A DNA stretch of 64,000 nucleotides from Brasilonema angustatum HA4187-MV1 (lineage in GTDB: Bacteria > Cyanobacteriota > Cyanobacteriia > Cyanobacteriales > Nostocaceae), in contig JAHHGV010000019.1 in assembly GCA_019359695.1 (NCBI GenBank), forward strand, positions 62,001 through 126,000, written 5' to 3'. Made by a program: the position numbers and the translations under genes. Below are positions 33,336 through 43,687 of this stretch, one piece after another; within the stretch, counting starts at the first letter, position 1, and every line of letters starts with the position of its first letter. The notes beneath the pieces were generated by a model that had not been told where the DNA came from, did not search any database, and saw only the letters and a list, made by a program, of their open reading frames with translations.

Positions 33336-33470
33336 TATAGGACTCGTATTTGATTTTTGACGAAGCTAGGTACACTTTTATTGCTTCTTCCCTGTTCCCT
33401 GTTCCCTGTTCCCTGTTCCCTGTTCCCTATCTCTACGGGTGATTCACCAAATCAAACCGGATTCCTATAG
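33336..33470 (+). mobile_element. TATAGGA-ended MITE-like element, copy 2 (filled site)
   Basis: The element starts TATAGGACTCG and ends CGGATTCCTATAG, a 10-11-bp imperfect terminal inverted repeat. The inside has TTGACGAAGCTAGGTACAC and six copies of the heptamer TTCCCTG. Both flanks match 28604-28664 where the element is absent. Copy 3, in opposite orientation with a larger interior, is at 36765-37055. Confidence 0.75.
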
Positions 33471-33672
33471 AGTTATTTTGATTTGATTTCTTTACATTTT
33501 TTTAAAATGAAGAGAGTGATATTTCAATTAAAATCTTATATAAGAATATCTTAGAAAAGCTTATCTATACTGGGTTTTGCTGCACTTTTTCTGCTTGGAA
33601 CGATAAAAAAACTTTACTTATCTAAACTTATGTTAATTTACTCGTGTTTTTATTAAATGTGTGTACTAAGCT

Positions 33673-34071
33673 ATGTTGCATTATTTTATAAGTATGTTGA
33701 GTCTCTTACAAAATGCTGACATTATCCCCAAAATATTAATGCTTGACTTTAACAGCCTTGCTGAGTTCTCCCGTGCCAACTGTGTAAGTATTTGTGCATT
33801 TTTGGTACCAGCCAACTTGCTGACCACATTGTTGACCATGATTTTAGTCGCACTCCATCGCCCGTCACATTATGTATGGCAAGTAGCCGGAATTGGCAAC
33901 ATATTTGCATCAGTGATGGTATTGCACGTATACACTTGGTTTATGATTGGCGTGGTCATGGCTCCCACCTATATCTTGCTGTGGCTCGCACTTACCTGTT
34001 TGGTGGTAAACGTAGGGGCAATTATTTTTCAAAAACGCTACACTCAGACGCCTCAGCATAGTAATGGATAA
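33673..34071 (+). CDS. Membrane protein of unknown function, three helices
   Basis: A 132-residue protein with hydrophobic helices at about 36-60, 70-92 and 94-116 (FASVMVLHVYTWFMIGVVMAP) and a polar C terminus. The amino end before residue 25 is less convincing, and a start at MLDFNSLAEFSR (33739) is possible. I do not recognise a family. It is followed by a clean hairpin-plus-T terminator about 105 bases downstream. Confidence 0.5.
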   Translation: MLHYFISMLSLLQNADIIPKILMLDFNSLAEFSRANCVSICAFLVPANLLTTLLTMILVALHRPSHYVWQVAGIGNIFASVMVLHVYTWFMIGVVMAPTYILLWLALTCLVVNVGAIIFQKRYTQTPQHSNG

Positions 34072-34176
34072 GCTGAGGGATACAGCACAAGAATTCATCA
34101 AATATCATCAAGCAGATTGAATTTCGCGGTGCAAGCACGTACTTTAGTTTTTTGAGATATTTGTTACAGTCCTCAG

Positions 34177-34196
34177 CCTCAAGGTTGAGGTTTTTT
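34177..34196 (+). terminator. Rho-independent terminator
   Basis: CCTCAAGGTTGAGG followed by TTTTTT is a perfect 6-bp stem with a T-run. It could end transcription of the small membrane protein gene at 33673-34071. Confidence 0.75.
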
Positions 34197-34571
34197 GTTT
34201 GTAATCAGTCTAGGAGATATAGATAACAAACATCAAAAACCCGGCATGAGACGAGAAACGAGACATGATTCTTTAGTCAACATTCTACTACCTCTGGGAT
34301 TAATCTTTGGTTTGGTTCTACAGCCGAGGAGACGCCTCGATAGTTACGAGTTCTACAGCAAGACATCGGACAATTCAGAAAAATGACATTTCTATAAGAA
34401 ATAGGCAAATATGGAGAACTGTTTCAGTTTTATTTCAACCTGAAGATTGACGTTTTTTACTGCTTCGATACTTATGGTTTATGGTGAGTTGGCTCATTTT
34501 ATTTAATAGTCCACACAAGTGAGCGAAAGATTTTTTGACTCAACAATGACAATATGACTCGGGATGACGCT

Positions 34572-35078
34572 ATGAATTATCTTGTTGCAGTTCTACCAGA
34601 CAGATTAAAAGTAGAAGAAGCTTACACTGCCCTAGAAAAAGAAGGTTTACCCACTAATCAAATTGATATTTTAGGCAGGGGATACAAAAGTGCTGATGAG
34701 TATGGGTTCATCAACCCAAATCAGCAAGCAAAGAAAGGAATAAATCGTTTGGCATCTTGGCTGATTCCCTTTGGTTTTGTTGCTGGTTACGCCTTCAACC
34801 TTTTGACAAGCATCGAAGTACTTCCTATTGGCAGCCTTGGCAATCACCTGATTGGTGGACTGTTGGGAGCCGCCTCTGGTGCTTTGGGTGCATACTTTGT
34901 CGGTGGTGGAGTTGGTTTAACTGTGGGGAGTGGAGATGCTCTACCCTACCGGAATCGCCTCAATGCAGGCAAGTATCTGATTGTTATAAAAGGCAGTCAA
35001 GAATTAACCAATCAGGCAACTCGCATTCTGCGCCAATTTGAGCCAGAGAACTTGCAAGGCTATGCCGAGCAAACTTAA
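34572..35078 (+). CDS. Conserved glycine-zipper membrane protein, stress-protein-like
   Basis: About 168 residues from MNYLVAVLPDRL (an ATG six codons upstream at 34554 is possible). The first 60 residues form a ferredoxin-like alpha/beta domain (LKVEEAYTALEKEGLPTNQIDILGRGYKSADEYG). The middle has two Gly/Ala-rich helices (LIGGLLGAASGALGAYFVGGG), and the end returns to a soluble strand (GKYLIVIKGSQELTNQATRIL). This layout resembles cyanobacterial homologues of general-stress proteins with a central glycine-zipper hairpin. No enzymatic motif is visible. Confidence 0.65.
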   Translation: MNYLVAVLPDRLKVEEAYTALEKEGLPTNQIDILGRGYKSADEYGFINPNQQAKKGINRLASWLIPFGFVAGYAFNLLTSIEVLPIGSLGNHLIGGLLGAASGALGAYFVGGGVGLTVGSGDALPYRNRLNAGKYLIVIKGSQELTNQATRILRQFEPENLQGYAEQT

Positions 35079-35291
35079 GATCTAGACTCCGTCCGGAGTC
35101 TGCGATCGCTTTTGGTTCAGAGGAGAATGCTGTGGAGACGATTACGCTCCTTTGCAAACAAGGGCGATTGCAAAGGAGGGCAGTTTGGAAAACCACCCCC
35201 CCCCGACTCTGACTAGCAGCAAATTTGCTCTGTGACTTTGGAGTAGCATTACGGAGCCACCCCAAAGAGCACACTTGCTTTCCTAAATAGA

Positions 35292-36371
35292 CTAGTTTCC
35301 TGAAATCACAGGATTGGGCAAATGTCCGTTACTCGAAGCAAACGGTTCTCCCAGAATCTTGCGATAAACTGCTTCATAGCCATCAGTCATCTGCTGAACA
35401 CTGAAATGCTCCCAGACATACTCCCAACAAGCATAGCGATCAAGTTCAGCAACCTTGCTAACGGCACTGATACATTCTTCAACATTGTTGCAGAGAAAGC
35501 CTGTTTTACCGTGGACAATAACCTCTTTTGTAGACCCCATGTTCATGGCAATCACTGGAGTACCAGATGCCATTGATTCAATCATCACCAACCCGAACGG
35601 TTCTCGCCAAGTAATTGGGAACAAAGTGGCTACTGCACTTCCCATCAAAGCATTCTTTTGCTCATGGTTGGCTTCACCCAAATATTCAATTTGCTGACCA
35701 TCAATAAAAGGTTTGACTTTACTTTCAAAGTATTCCATATCAACCGCATCCACTTTACCCGCTATCTTCAAGCGCCAGCCTGTTTGTTTAGCAATTTGTA
35801 TCGCCAAATGCGTTCCTTTCTGTGGAGAAATTCGACCTAAAAAAGCCAGATAATGTGGCTCTTGTGGTTGGGGATGAAATTTATAACTGCCAACATTAAT
35901 CCCGTTGTAAACTGTCGCTGCATACTTCATCCCTAGCCTTTCTTCTCGCTGTGCATCGGAAATACTAATGTAAGGCTGATTTTTTGCATATTTATATAAT
36001 TTTTCGTTGTCAGGAGTAAAAATTCCATGCAATGTGTGAACGGTGGGTGTTTTTACTAGATTGGCGTAGCTCAAGCTGATGTGTCCCGTGTGAGAATGAA
36101 TAATATCAAACTCGTTCGCTCGCTCATACACTCGAGCTAAATTCAGCATCTCATACACACTGTACTCTTTGACAGTCTCATCAAGTCGTACGGCACGAGG
36201 ATGAACTGATTCAAGCTTTGCCAAACTGATAGAATCTCCCGATGCAAATAGCGTAACTTCGTGTCCACGTCTGACTAATTCATCGGTTAACAATCCAACT
36301 ACTAACTCTGTACCGCCATAACCTGGAGGTGGTACTCTTTCCCAGAGTGGAGCAATTTGGGCTATTCGCAT
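35292..36371 (-). CDS. Glycosyltransferase, GT4 family
   Basis: A 359-residue GT-B fold transferase. The N-terminal domain opens MRIAQIAPLWERVPPPGYGG with the glycine-rich acceptor loop; the C-terminal donor domain has LAFLGRISPQKGTHLAIQIAK, the SAVATLFPITWREPFGLVMIESMASGTPVIAM core with the E-x7-E motif of retaining GT4 enzymes, and a final helix for the sugar nucleotide. The likely product is an exopolysaccharide, glycolipid or sugar conjugate; the donor is unknown. The ATG has an AGGAGAG ribosome site. No sugar cluster adjoins it. Confidence 0.9.
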   Translation of the reverse strand: MRIAQIAPLWERVPPPGYGGTELVVGLLTDELVRRGHEVTLFASGDSISLAKLESVHPRAVRLDETVKEYSVYEMLNLARVYERANEFDIIHSHTGHISLSYANLVKTPTVHTLHGIFTPDNEKLYKYAKNQPYISISDAQREERLGMKYAATVYNGINVGSYKFHPQPQEPHYLAFLGRISPQKGTHLAIQIAKQTGWRLKIAGKVDAVDMEYFESKVKPFIDGQQIEYLGEANHEQKNALMGSAVATLFPITWREPFGLVMIESMASGTPVIAMNMGSTKEVIVHGKTGFLCNNVEECISAVSKVAELDRYACWEYVWEHFSVQQMTDGYEAVYRKILGEPFASSNGHLPNPVISGN

Positions 36372-37600
36372 AAAAACTCTCCTAAAAAGTAAGTCTTAAA
36401 TCAAAAGAGTATTCTCTCTGACGAATAAAGAATTCCCACATATTCAAAATGGTGATATCTGAGTTTGCAGATAAAGTAGTATATTAATAACAAAACAGAA
36501 CGCAGAACGAGAGAATTTCCCATAAATAAAATGTGTTGTATTTGGCAAGAAAGGAATTCTTTTCGTATCTATAAAAAAATTACGAACTTGATACCATACT
36601 CTCCAAGGGCGTTGTACAGAACTTATACCGACCAACGCAAGTTTTTTTTTCGCCAGTTCTGACAACTGTGTTCTGTTAACGCAGCGCCCCTTTTAGGGGC
36701 TAGTAGACCGTAGGTCGGCGCAGCCCGTTCTTTTTTGATAAGAATTTAATAATATTTTTATATGTATAGGAATCCGGTTTGATTTGGTGAGACCAGTGCT
36801 GCACAGAGAAGTGCCTTGCGCGGGTTCCCCGCGTTGTGGCAACTTCGGAGAGGGTTTCCCTCCGTAGGCATCTGGCGGAGCGCGTTAGCTCCGACCCCCT
36901 TAGGGGCTAGCGGAACCGGAGGTTCTCCCCGATAGCCGTAAGGCGTGGCCGTTCCCACTAGGGTGAATCACAAAGTAGAGACGCTTAACGCTTAACGCTT
37001 AAGAAGCAATAAAAGTGTACCTAGCTTCCTCAAAAATCAAATACGAGTCCTATAGCTTTAAAGATTGTTTGTCTGTTTGTCTCTCTGAGGTAGGGAAGTT
37101 ATTCTCTATGTAATCAAAATATACCCTTGTGATTCATAATGAGAAAAACAACAAAACTTATTTCCATTGATGGATTACAGTTTATACAAAATTATAAAAT
37201 GTTGTTATAACTACCATTTATCCCTCGCAAAGAATAGAACAAAAGAAATATAAAATTTTTGCATTATCATTATCTGCAATATTGTCAACTACCCTTTTTA
37301 CATAATTTTCAAAAGAGTATTGTAAACACATATAAAGTTATGTCTCCCTACAAAACATTATTAATATCGCTAGAATAGTTTTATCCACAAAGTTTAATGT
37401 GGTTGATCAACCAGAACCAAAGGACAAAAGTCCTGCGGAATACTGGCATCGTTTGAAGAAAATTTGAAAATAAATCAGGAATAGCAATTAGACTTTAGTT
37501 CTCGTACTCCATGACTTAGAGAGTTGAGAAAAAGATATTTGCTATTACCTAGTTTCTACACCGTGTATTCGTTAAACCAGTAAAAATCACTCTAAAACAT
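36372..37600. other. Gene-free stretch with a mobile palindromic element
   Basis: The largest item is the TATAGGA element at 36765-37055. A palindromic GCGCCCCTTTTAGGGGC patch lies near 36684. The DNA from 37060 to 37600 is A/T-rich; a 22-codon frame at 37399-37467 (VVDQPEPKDKSPAEYWHRLK) looks protein-like but is cut short by a stop and may be a gene remnant. Confidence 0.5.
36765..37055 (-). mobile_element. TATAGGA-ended MITE-like element, copy 3 (inverted, enlarged)
   Basis: Read on the minus strand it begins TATAGGACTCGTATTTGATT and ends AACCGGATTCCTATA, the same ends as the copy at 33336-33470. It shares the inner AAGCTAGGTACACTTTTATT block and a heptamer array (AACGCTT). The interior is enlarged by about 150 bases of palindromic GC-rich repeats (CCGTAGGCATCTGGCGGAGC). 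Confidence 0.75.
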
Positions 37601-37687
37601 ATGTTTACGGACAGACCAATTGTGTTGTGGTTAAGCGTTTTTCTTGTGCTTCTCGGTTACTGGCTTCTGGTTAATCTAGTACTGTAA
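37601..37687 (+). CDS. Very small membrane peptide, 28 aa, with its own terminator
   Basis: The frame reads MFTDRPIVLWLSVFLVLLGY, continues with eight more mostly hydrophobic residues and stops at 37685. Residues 6-28 are one hydrophobic helix with a short polar N-terminus containing D and R, as in many single-pass small proteins. A strong hairpin and T-run begin 20 bases after the stop. There is no obvious ribosome site, which weakens the case. I do not recognise it as a photosystem, cytochrome b6f or NDH small subunit. Confidence 0.4.
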   Translation: MFTDRPIVLWLSVFLVLLGYWLLVNLVL

Positions 37688-37706
37688 AGCAGTAAAAACT
37701 CGCTTG

Positions 37707-37740
37707 TTGGGTTTTCCTGGATGGGAAACCCAATATTTTT
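37707..37740 (+). terminator. Rho-independent terminator
   Basis: TTGGGTTTTCC (37707-37717) pairs with GGGAAACCCAA (37723-37733), one mismatch, and is followed by TATTTTT. It marks the end of a transcript, the nearest upstream frame being the 28-codon ORF. Confidence 0.8.
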
Positions 37741-37847
37741 GTTTGACGAGTTATTGTAAATATAGCAATCCGCAGCACATTTGTGTCGGCGTAGCCTATG
37801 CGTAAGCGCAAAGCGTGCCCTTCGGCTTCTTGTTTAGAGACATCTGC

Positions 37848-38049
37848 TTAGACTAGGATGTTTTCAACACCAGAACCTCGAATCTGCAAGCATTTTCTAG
37901 CATCTTCTCAGTCTCTTTAACATTTTCAGGCTTTTCCTGTAATTGATGGCAACGTTTGCTCCTTCTTGAGCAAATCTCACTGCAATTGCTTGCCCAATTC
38001 CCAAACTGGCACCCGTCACCAATACATTCTTACCTTTTAAACCTTTCAT
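37848..38049 (-). pseudogene. Short-chain dehydrogenase/reductase, N-terminal remnant with frameshifts
   Basis: From an ATG at 38049 the minus strand reads MKGLKGKNVLVTGASLGIGQ then AIAVRFAQEGANVAINYRKS, the NAD(P)-binding start of a glucose-1-dehydrogenase-like SDR with its TGxxxGIG loop. A frameshift then occurs; the next frame gives VKETEKMLENAC and, after another shift, RGSGVENILV before a stop. The catalytic Tyr-Lys part is gone. The remnant lies between two unrelated genes. Confidence 0.85.
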
Positions 38050-38152
38050 CTTTCTTTCAAAAAAAGTAGCTGTTTGCTTTTCTTCAATTCCTACCCTCAG
38101 AAAGTAGGAAGAAAGGACAGTTAACTATAAAAATGTAGATAGAGATAGTTTG

Positions 38153-39667
38153 ATGATCTCAATTGAAGTCTATAAATGTATCGGTATTTTATCCGTGAGT
38201 ACAAACAAACCTGTTACCGTTAAAAAAACTTCTCTAAGAGAAAAATATCGCCATCATAATTCTAACACAACAAGTTGGCTAGGGTTATGCTTGGGTTTGA
38301 CCGGACTTGCAATTGTTTCAGTAATAGCAGGAGAGGTGTTGACACTTTCGTTAAACAGTAAACCTTTAATGCAAGCAGATTTGAGTCCACAGGAGGCGGC
38401 AGTATTTGGTAGCGATCGCATTTTGGAACAAAGGTTACAATTTTCCGAGTTAACTCGCCCTGTAAATATTTTAGTTATGGGAATGAGCGTACTTTCATCA
38501 GATATTCAAAGTCCTCCTAAAGAAACTAAAAATCTCAAATACTTACCCCAGGTAAACTCCTTTGATGGTCTTTCGGATGTCATCCTCTTACTGAGATTTC
38601 ATCCAGAAAAGAAAACAATAACCATGCTTTCTATTCCAAGAGATACCCGTGTTCCTATTGAGGGGCATGGTATGAAAAAAATTAATTCAGTTAATGTTCA
38701 AGGTGGACTTTCTTTAAGTGCCAAGACTGTTAGTCAATTGCTGGGAGGAGTAGACATTGACCGATATGTGCGGATTAACGTTTTAGGAGTTGGCAAGCTG
38801 ATAGATGCTTTGGGAGGAGTGACGGTTAATGTTCCCAAAGATATGAAGTATCAAGATGATTCCCAGCATTTATACATCAATTTAAAAGCTGGAAAGCAAC
38901 ATCTCAATGGCGACAAAGCATTACAACTGTTACGCTATCGTCATGATGGGCTTGGGGATATTGGTCGGGTTCAGCGACAGCAAATGGTCATCAGATCACT
39001 TATGGAGCAAACTCTCAACCCTAAAACTCTAGGACGATTGCCAGAAATTATTAAGGTCATTCAAGCACACATCGACACGAATTTGACGGTTGAAGAATTG
39101 ATGACACTCGCAGGCTTTGGAATGCAAAATAAAGGGTCAAATGTAGAAATGTTAACGATTCCAGGTAGATTTAGCGAGAAAGGAGAATTTGATGCTAGCT
39201 ATTGGCTACCAGATTCTGATCGCATCGCAGCTATGATGACTCAAAACTTTGATTTGGAACCTGTTAAGACATTACAAGCATCTGATCCAAGTACTTTACA
39301 AATAGATATTCAAGATACTACAGCTAGCGATAGCACCAGTGTGCAAGATTTGCTCACAAAATTGCAACAAGCAGGTTATGCCAACGTTTATCTGTCTAAC
39401 TCTTGGAGTGAACCTGTTAGTGTGACTGAGATTGTCGCCCAACAAACAGATACTGCTAGTGCTGAAGCAATTCGCAAGACTTTGGGATTTGGAAAAGTTC
39501 AAGCGCCAAGCACTCCTGAGATCGACTCGCACATCACTATTGTGTTAGGTAAGGATTGGTTGCAGCAACAAGATAGCGGTTTTCAATTGAGTAAAATACA
39601 TCAAACAGTTCAGCAACCGCAGATAAACACAGATGAATATGTCTTTCATCTGGATGATAAGCCCTAA
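38153..39667 (+). CDS. LytR-CpsA-Psr (LCP) family protein with LytR C-terminal domain
   Basis: About 504 residues. A membrane anchor lies near residues 45-68 (SWLGLCLGLTGLAIVSVIAG). The LCP domain (about 105-320) contains SDVILLLRFHPEKKTITMLSIPRDTRV and the arginine/aspartate cluster LLRYRHDGLGDIGRVQRQQ, which hold the pyrophosphate of polyprenyl-linked glycans. A LytR_C domain closes the protein (DLLTKLQQAGYANVYLSNSW). LCP enzymes transfer polyprenyl-phosphate glycans to peptidoglycan or other acceptors on the outer face of the plasma membrane. The real start may be the GTG at 38195. Stands alone. Confidence 0.88.
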   Translation: MISIEVYKCIGILSVSTNKPVTVKKTSLREKYRHHNSNTTSWLGLCLGLTGLAIVSVIAGEVLTLSLNSKPLMQADLSPQEAAVFGSDRILEQRLQFSELTRPVNILVMGMSVLSSDIQSPPKETKNLKYLPQVNSFDGLSDVILLLRFHPEKKTITMLSIPRDTRVPIEGHGMKKINSVNVQGGLSLSAKTVSQLLGGVDIDRYVRINVLGVGKLIDALGGVTVNVPKDMKYQDDSQHLYINLKAGKQHLNGDKALQLLRYRHDGLGDIGRVQRQQMVIRSLMEQTLNPKTLGRLPEIIKVIQAHIDTNLTVEELMTLAGFGMQNKGSNVEMLTIPGRFSEKGEFDASYWLPDSDRIAAMMTQNFDLEPVKTLQASDPSTLQIDIQDTTASDSTSVQDLLTKLQQAGYANVYLSNSWSEPVSVTEIVAQQTDTASAEAIRKTLGFGKVQAPSTPEIDSHITIVLGKDWLQQQDSGFQLSKIHQTVQQPQINTDEYVFHLDDKP

Positions 39668-40166
39668 TATCGTTAAAAAAAGCACAAAAAATCGGACTCA
39701 GAAACAACCATTACCCGCTTAAAAACTTTATTTTTTTAATTTCTACATTACTTCTGGATTACGCGCATCAAATTCTTACTGTTGCGCTGTTTTGTTGTGT
39801 CTTAGTCTAAAGTCCAGCAGTTAGCAAATGAGTGAATTGCAAACAAAAATACCAACTGATACTTGGGTGGTAGCTACCCCTGAAAATACATAATTTATAG
39901 TCATCTTGCATTTTATTTGTAATAAAAAAGAGGTAACAGGGAACGCTTAACCCTTAACAGGGTACAGAAAATAAAATGCGCGTTGTGGGTTAAAAGCCCA
40001 TTTCAAACAAAGAATTATTTTGAGGGCACGACAAGGCTGATAAAACAAGGCGTCCTTATTTCAATCCCACGTTCTGGGCTGCACTGGTGTTAAGAGTTCC
40101 CTTTTCCCTGTCGCTGCTGAATTTTAAGTTTCATGCAAGATGTCCAATATTGCAGATGACAAATAA
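39668..40166. other. Convergent intergenic region with spacer repeats
   Basis: No protein-like frame. Contains cyanobacterial spacer text (AACAGGGAACGCTTAACCC) and an imperfect palindromic block at 39960-40110. Both neighbours end here, so no promoter is expected. Confidence 0.4.
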
Positions 40167-40571
40167 CTATGGTTTTTGAGTGGCGATCGCCAATTTTGCT
40201 CCGTCCACTCGCCGCACTTTATCCATCACTGCTACAACTTGACCGTGACTTACTCCTTCATCTGCATTTATCACAACCATCATTTGCTGTTGCGGTTGAA
40301 CTTTTTGTCGCACACCGTTTTCTAACTGTTCTATACTAATCGCCTGCTTGTCTAAAAACATTTGCCCAGTCTTATTGATTGTCACCGTGACTTGTGCTGG
40401 GCGTTCTACTTGTCCTGTGGCTGCTTTGGGTAGGTTGACTGGTAATCCTTGCGATCGCGTTAAAAATAGCGTTGACATGATAAAAAAGGTTAATAGTGCA
40501 AACATCACATCAATCAACGGCACAATGTTGATAGTCAGTGGTAGTTCTGGCTCATCATCTAGTAGGCGCAT
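40167..40571 (-). CDS. exbD: ExbD/TolR-type biopolymer transport protein
   Basis: A 134-residue protein with one N-terminal helix (about 17-38) that contains the proton-channel aspartate in VPLIDVMFALLTFFIM, then a periplasmic ExbD domain ending near VMDKVRRVDGAKLAIAT. With ExbB it forms the inner-membrane motor that powers TonB-dependent uptake. Its start overlaps the end of exbB by 17 bases, which shows translational coupling. The tonB-like gene lies divergently 500 bases away. Confidence 0.93.
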   Translation of the reverse strand: MRLLDDEPELPLTINIVPLIDVMFALLTFFIMSTLFLTRSQGLPVNLPKAATGQVERPAQVTVTINKTGQMFLDKQAISIEQLENGVRQKVQPQQQMMVVINADEGVSHGQVVAVMDKVRRVDGAKLAIATQKP

Positions 40572-41208
40572 AAGTTCTGTCTCCTCGTTGATAGCGACGA
40601 CGGTAAAGTAATTCTAGCTGTCCGCCATATTCCTGAATCCGGGCAATTTGGCGCTGGTAAAGTCCCCGGAAGGTATTGGCAAAAAGTAGGGTAAAAATAG
40701 CAACCACCAATCCTGAGGCGGTAGCAATGAGTGCTTCACTAATACCCCCTGTGACTGCTGTGGTTTTAGTACCCCCCACATCACCTACATTCAATCCAGC
40801 AAATGAGGCAATTAATCCCAAAATCGTGCCCAGAAGACCCAACAATGGAGCAAGACCGACAATGGTTTCAAAGATATTTTGAAAGCGCTTGAGCAAAGGT
40901 ATCTCTGCTTGTGCTTCACTTTCTAGTGCCAAGCGAAATTCTTCTGGCGTTGGTTCCTCCAGTTCTAACGCAGCCAAAAAAACACGTGAAAGCGGTAAAT
41001 CAGCATTTTTCTGAAGTATATCCAAAGCACTAACCACATTACCTCCACGGTAAAGGTTCAGTACTTCTCGCACCACACGGCCTTGACGGTTATTAATGCC
41101 ATACCAAAATTTAACACGTTCGATAATCAGCGCCACTGCCAAGACTGAACAAGCCAGCAGAGGCCACATTATCACACCGCCTTCCGCAAACAGATTTTTA
41201 ATCGCCAT
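40555..41208 (-). CDS. exbB: ExbB/MotA/TolQ-type proton channel protein
   Basis: A 217-residue protein with three membrane helices, first at about residues 9-30 and two large ones at about 110-135 and 150-178 (TIVGLAPLLGLLGTILGLIASF; ALIATASGLVVAIFTLLFANTF). These are the conserved ExbB/TolQ channel helices with the key threonine/glutamate-rich polar positions. It forms a pentamer around ExbD and converts proton flow into TonB motion. First gene of the exbB-exbD pair. Confidence 0.93.
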   Translation of the reverse strand: MAIKNLFAEGGVIMWPLLACSVLAVALIIERVKFWYGINNRQGRVVREVLNLYRGGNVVSALDILQKNADLPLSRVFLAALELEEPTPEEFRLALESEAQAEIPLLKRFQNIFETIVGLAPLLGLLGTILGLIASFAGLNVGDVGGTKTTAVTGGISEALIATASGLVVAIFTLLFANTFRGLYQRQIARIQEYGGQLELLYRRRYQRGDRTYAPTR

Positions 41209-41744
41209 GTACTATTCTCTCAAGCCACTAATTTTGTTAGGCTACCAGATTATGTGTTGTAAATGATATAACTTCTCAATATATTTTCAAGAAAATAAAA
41301 TTTTCTGTTCATACTCTGACAATTAACTTTCAATTACTTTATTCTTTAGCGTTATCAACTTAGCACAGGTAATATGTTTCGGCGATATTTCACTCTAAAT
41401 ACAGTCAGCGTTTATTTTGATAGCCTGATTGACATTTGCTTCTAAATGTTTTAAAATATGCGATTACTGATAAGAGATAGCATTAAACTATGAGCTTCTC
41501 TGATACAGCTAGCGGCTGAAATATTAAACCTAGGATTGTCTACTTATTTCGCCATGTAGGGATCGAAGTTATTTCTCTCTAAGTAATAAATCATAATCTC
41601 TAAATTTGTTGAATTACTACAGATACTAAGCTGAAGCTACATTTCACTCGATACAAAGTCAGTAATAGTCCTAATAGCCTAATTGACATTTCCTCGTAAA
41701 TGTTTTAATCTTCCTAAGTTGCTGATAATCCGTAGCATTTAACT
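41209..41744. promoter_or_regulatory. Divergent exbB/tonB regulatory region containing a duplicated tonB leader
   Basis: This 536-base space separates divergent exbB and tonB, so promoters for both must lie here. The copy of the tonB leader and first codons (about 41380-41520) is repeated, in diverged form, as the real leader (about 41630-41770). I see no unmistakable Fur box by eye, although A/T-rich dyads are present. Confidence 0.6.
41380..41520 (+). repeat. Duplicated tonB leader with a 9-codon dead ORF
   Basis: Blocks shared with 41630-41770 include ATTTCACTC, GTCAGT/GTCAGC, TAGCCTRATTGACATTT, TAAATGTTTTAA, CTGATAA, GTAGCATT or ATAGCATT, and ACTATGAGCTTCTCTG. The copy starts MSFSDTASG and stops, while the true gene starts MSFSGIAIDQRG. 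It is a tandem duplication of about 130 bases separated by about 250 bases. Confidence 0.8.
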
Positions 41745-43421
<1,677 letters not shown>

Positions 43422-43451
43422 GGCTGTATAAAAAGTGATGCAATACAGACT

Positions 43452-43495
43452 TGGCGTAGATGTGGAGTAGATACTTCAACTGCACATCTACGCCA
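43452..43495 (+). terminator. Long hairpin after tonB
   Basis: TGGCGTAGATGTG (43452-43464) is exactly inverted at 43483-43495, about 30 bases after the tonB stop; the text CTTTGGTTTT follows. A 13-bp stem with a modest T-run, likely a terminator. Confidence 0.65.
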
Positions 43496-43687
43496 CTTTG
43501 GTTTTGAGGTTTTGCTAATTTAAAGTAACACGTAGAAATCTCTGCTAGTCATTCTCCTTTACTTGGGAAGAAATTTGTTAGTTCTGTCCCAAGGAAGATG
43601 AAAATATGGAAACTTGCAGTAAAACAGAATTAAAGCAATCCATGTTCCAAAAGAGCTATAAAGTATCAGTCTCAATTGGTAAAAATC

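Larger units (their letters stand above)
32848..33672. other. Gene-free region of palindromic repeats
   Basis: No protein-like frame. It holds a composite palindromic element (32980-33151), the duplicated GGTTTTGATTCACGTG flank and the TATAGGA element (33336-33470), then A/T-rich DNA that probably contains the promoter of the next gene. Confidence 0.6.

Noticed and set aside
33391-33430. Array of TTCCCTG units that could look like a CRISPR or minisatellite
   Set aside because: It is a heptanucleotide tandem repeat of the kind usual in filamentous cyanobacteria; there are no spacers and no cas genes.
34195-34386. A small frame (from MRRETRHDSLVNILLPLG) after the terminator at 34177
   Set aside because: It has a short hydrophobic part and a weak upstream AGGAG at the wrong distance; not enough support to call a gene.
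36444-36665. A 73-codon minus-strand frame upstream of the glycosyltransferase
   Set aside because: No ribosome site, mixed composition without conserved pattern; it covers the probable promoter of the glycosyltransferase.
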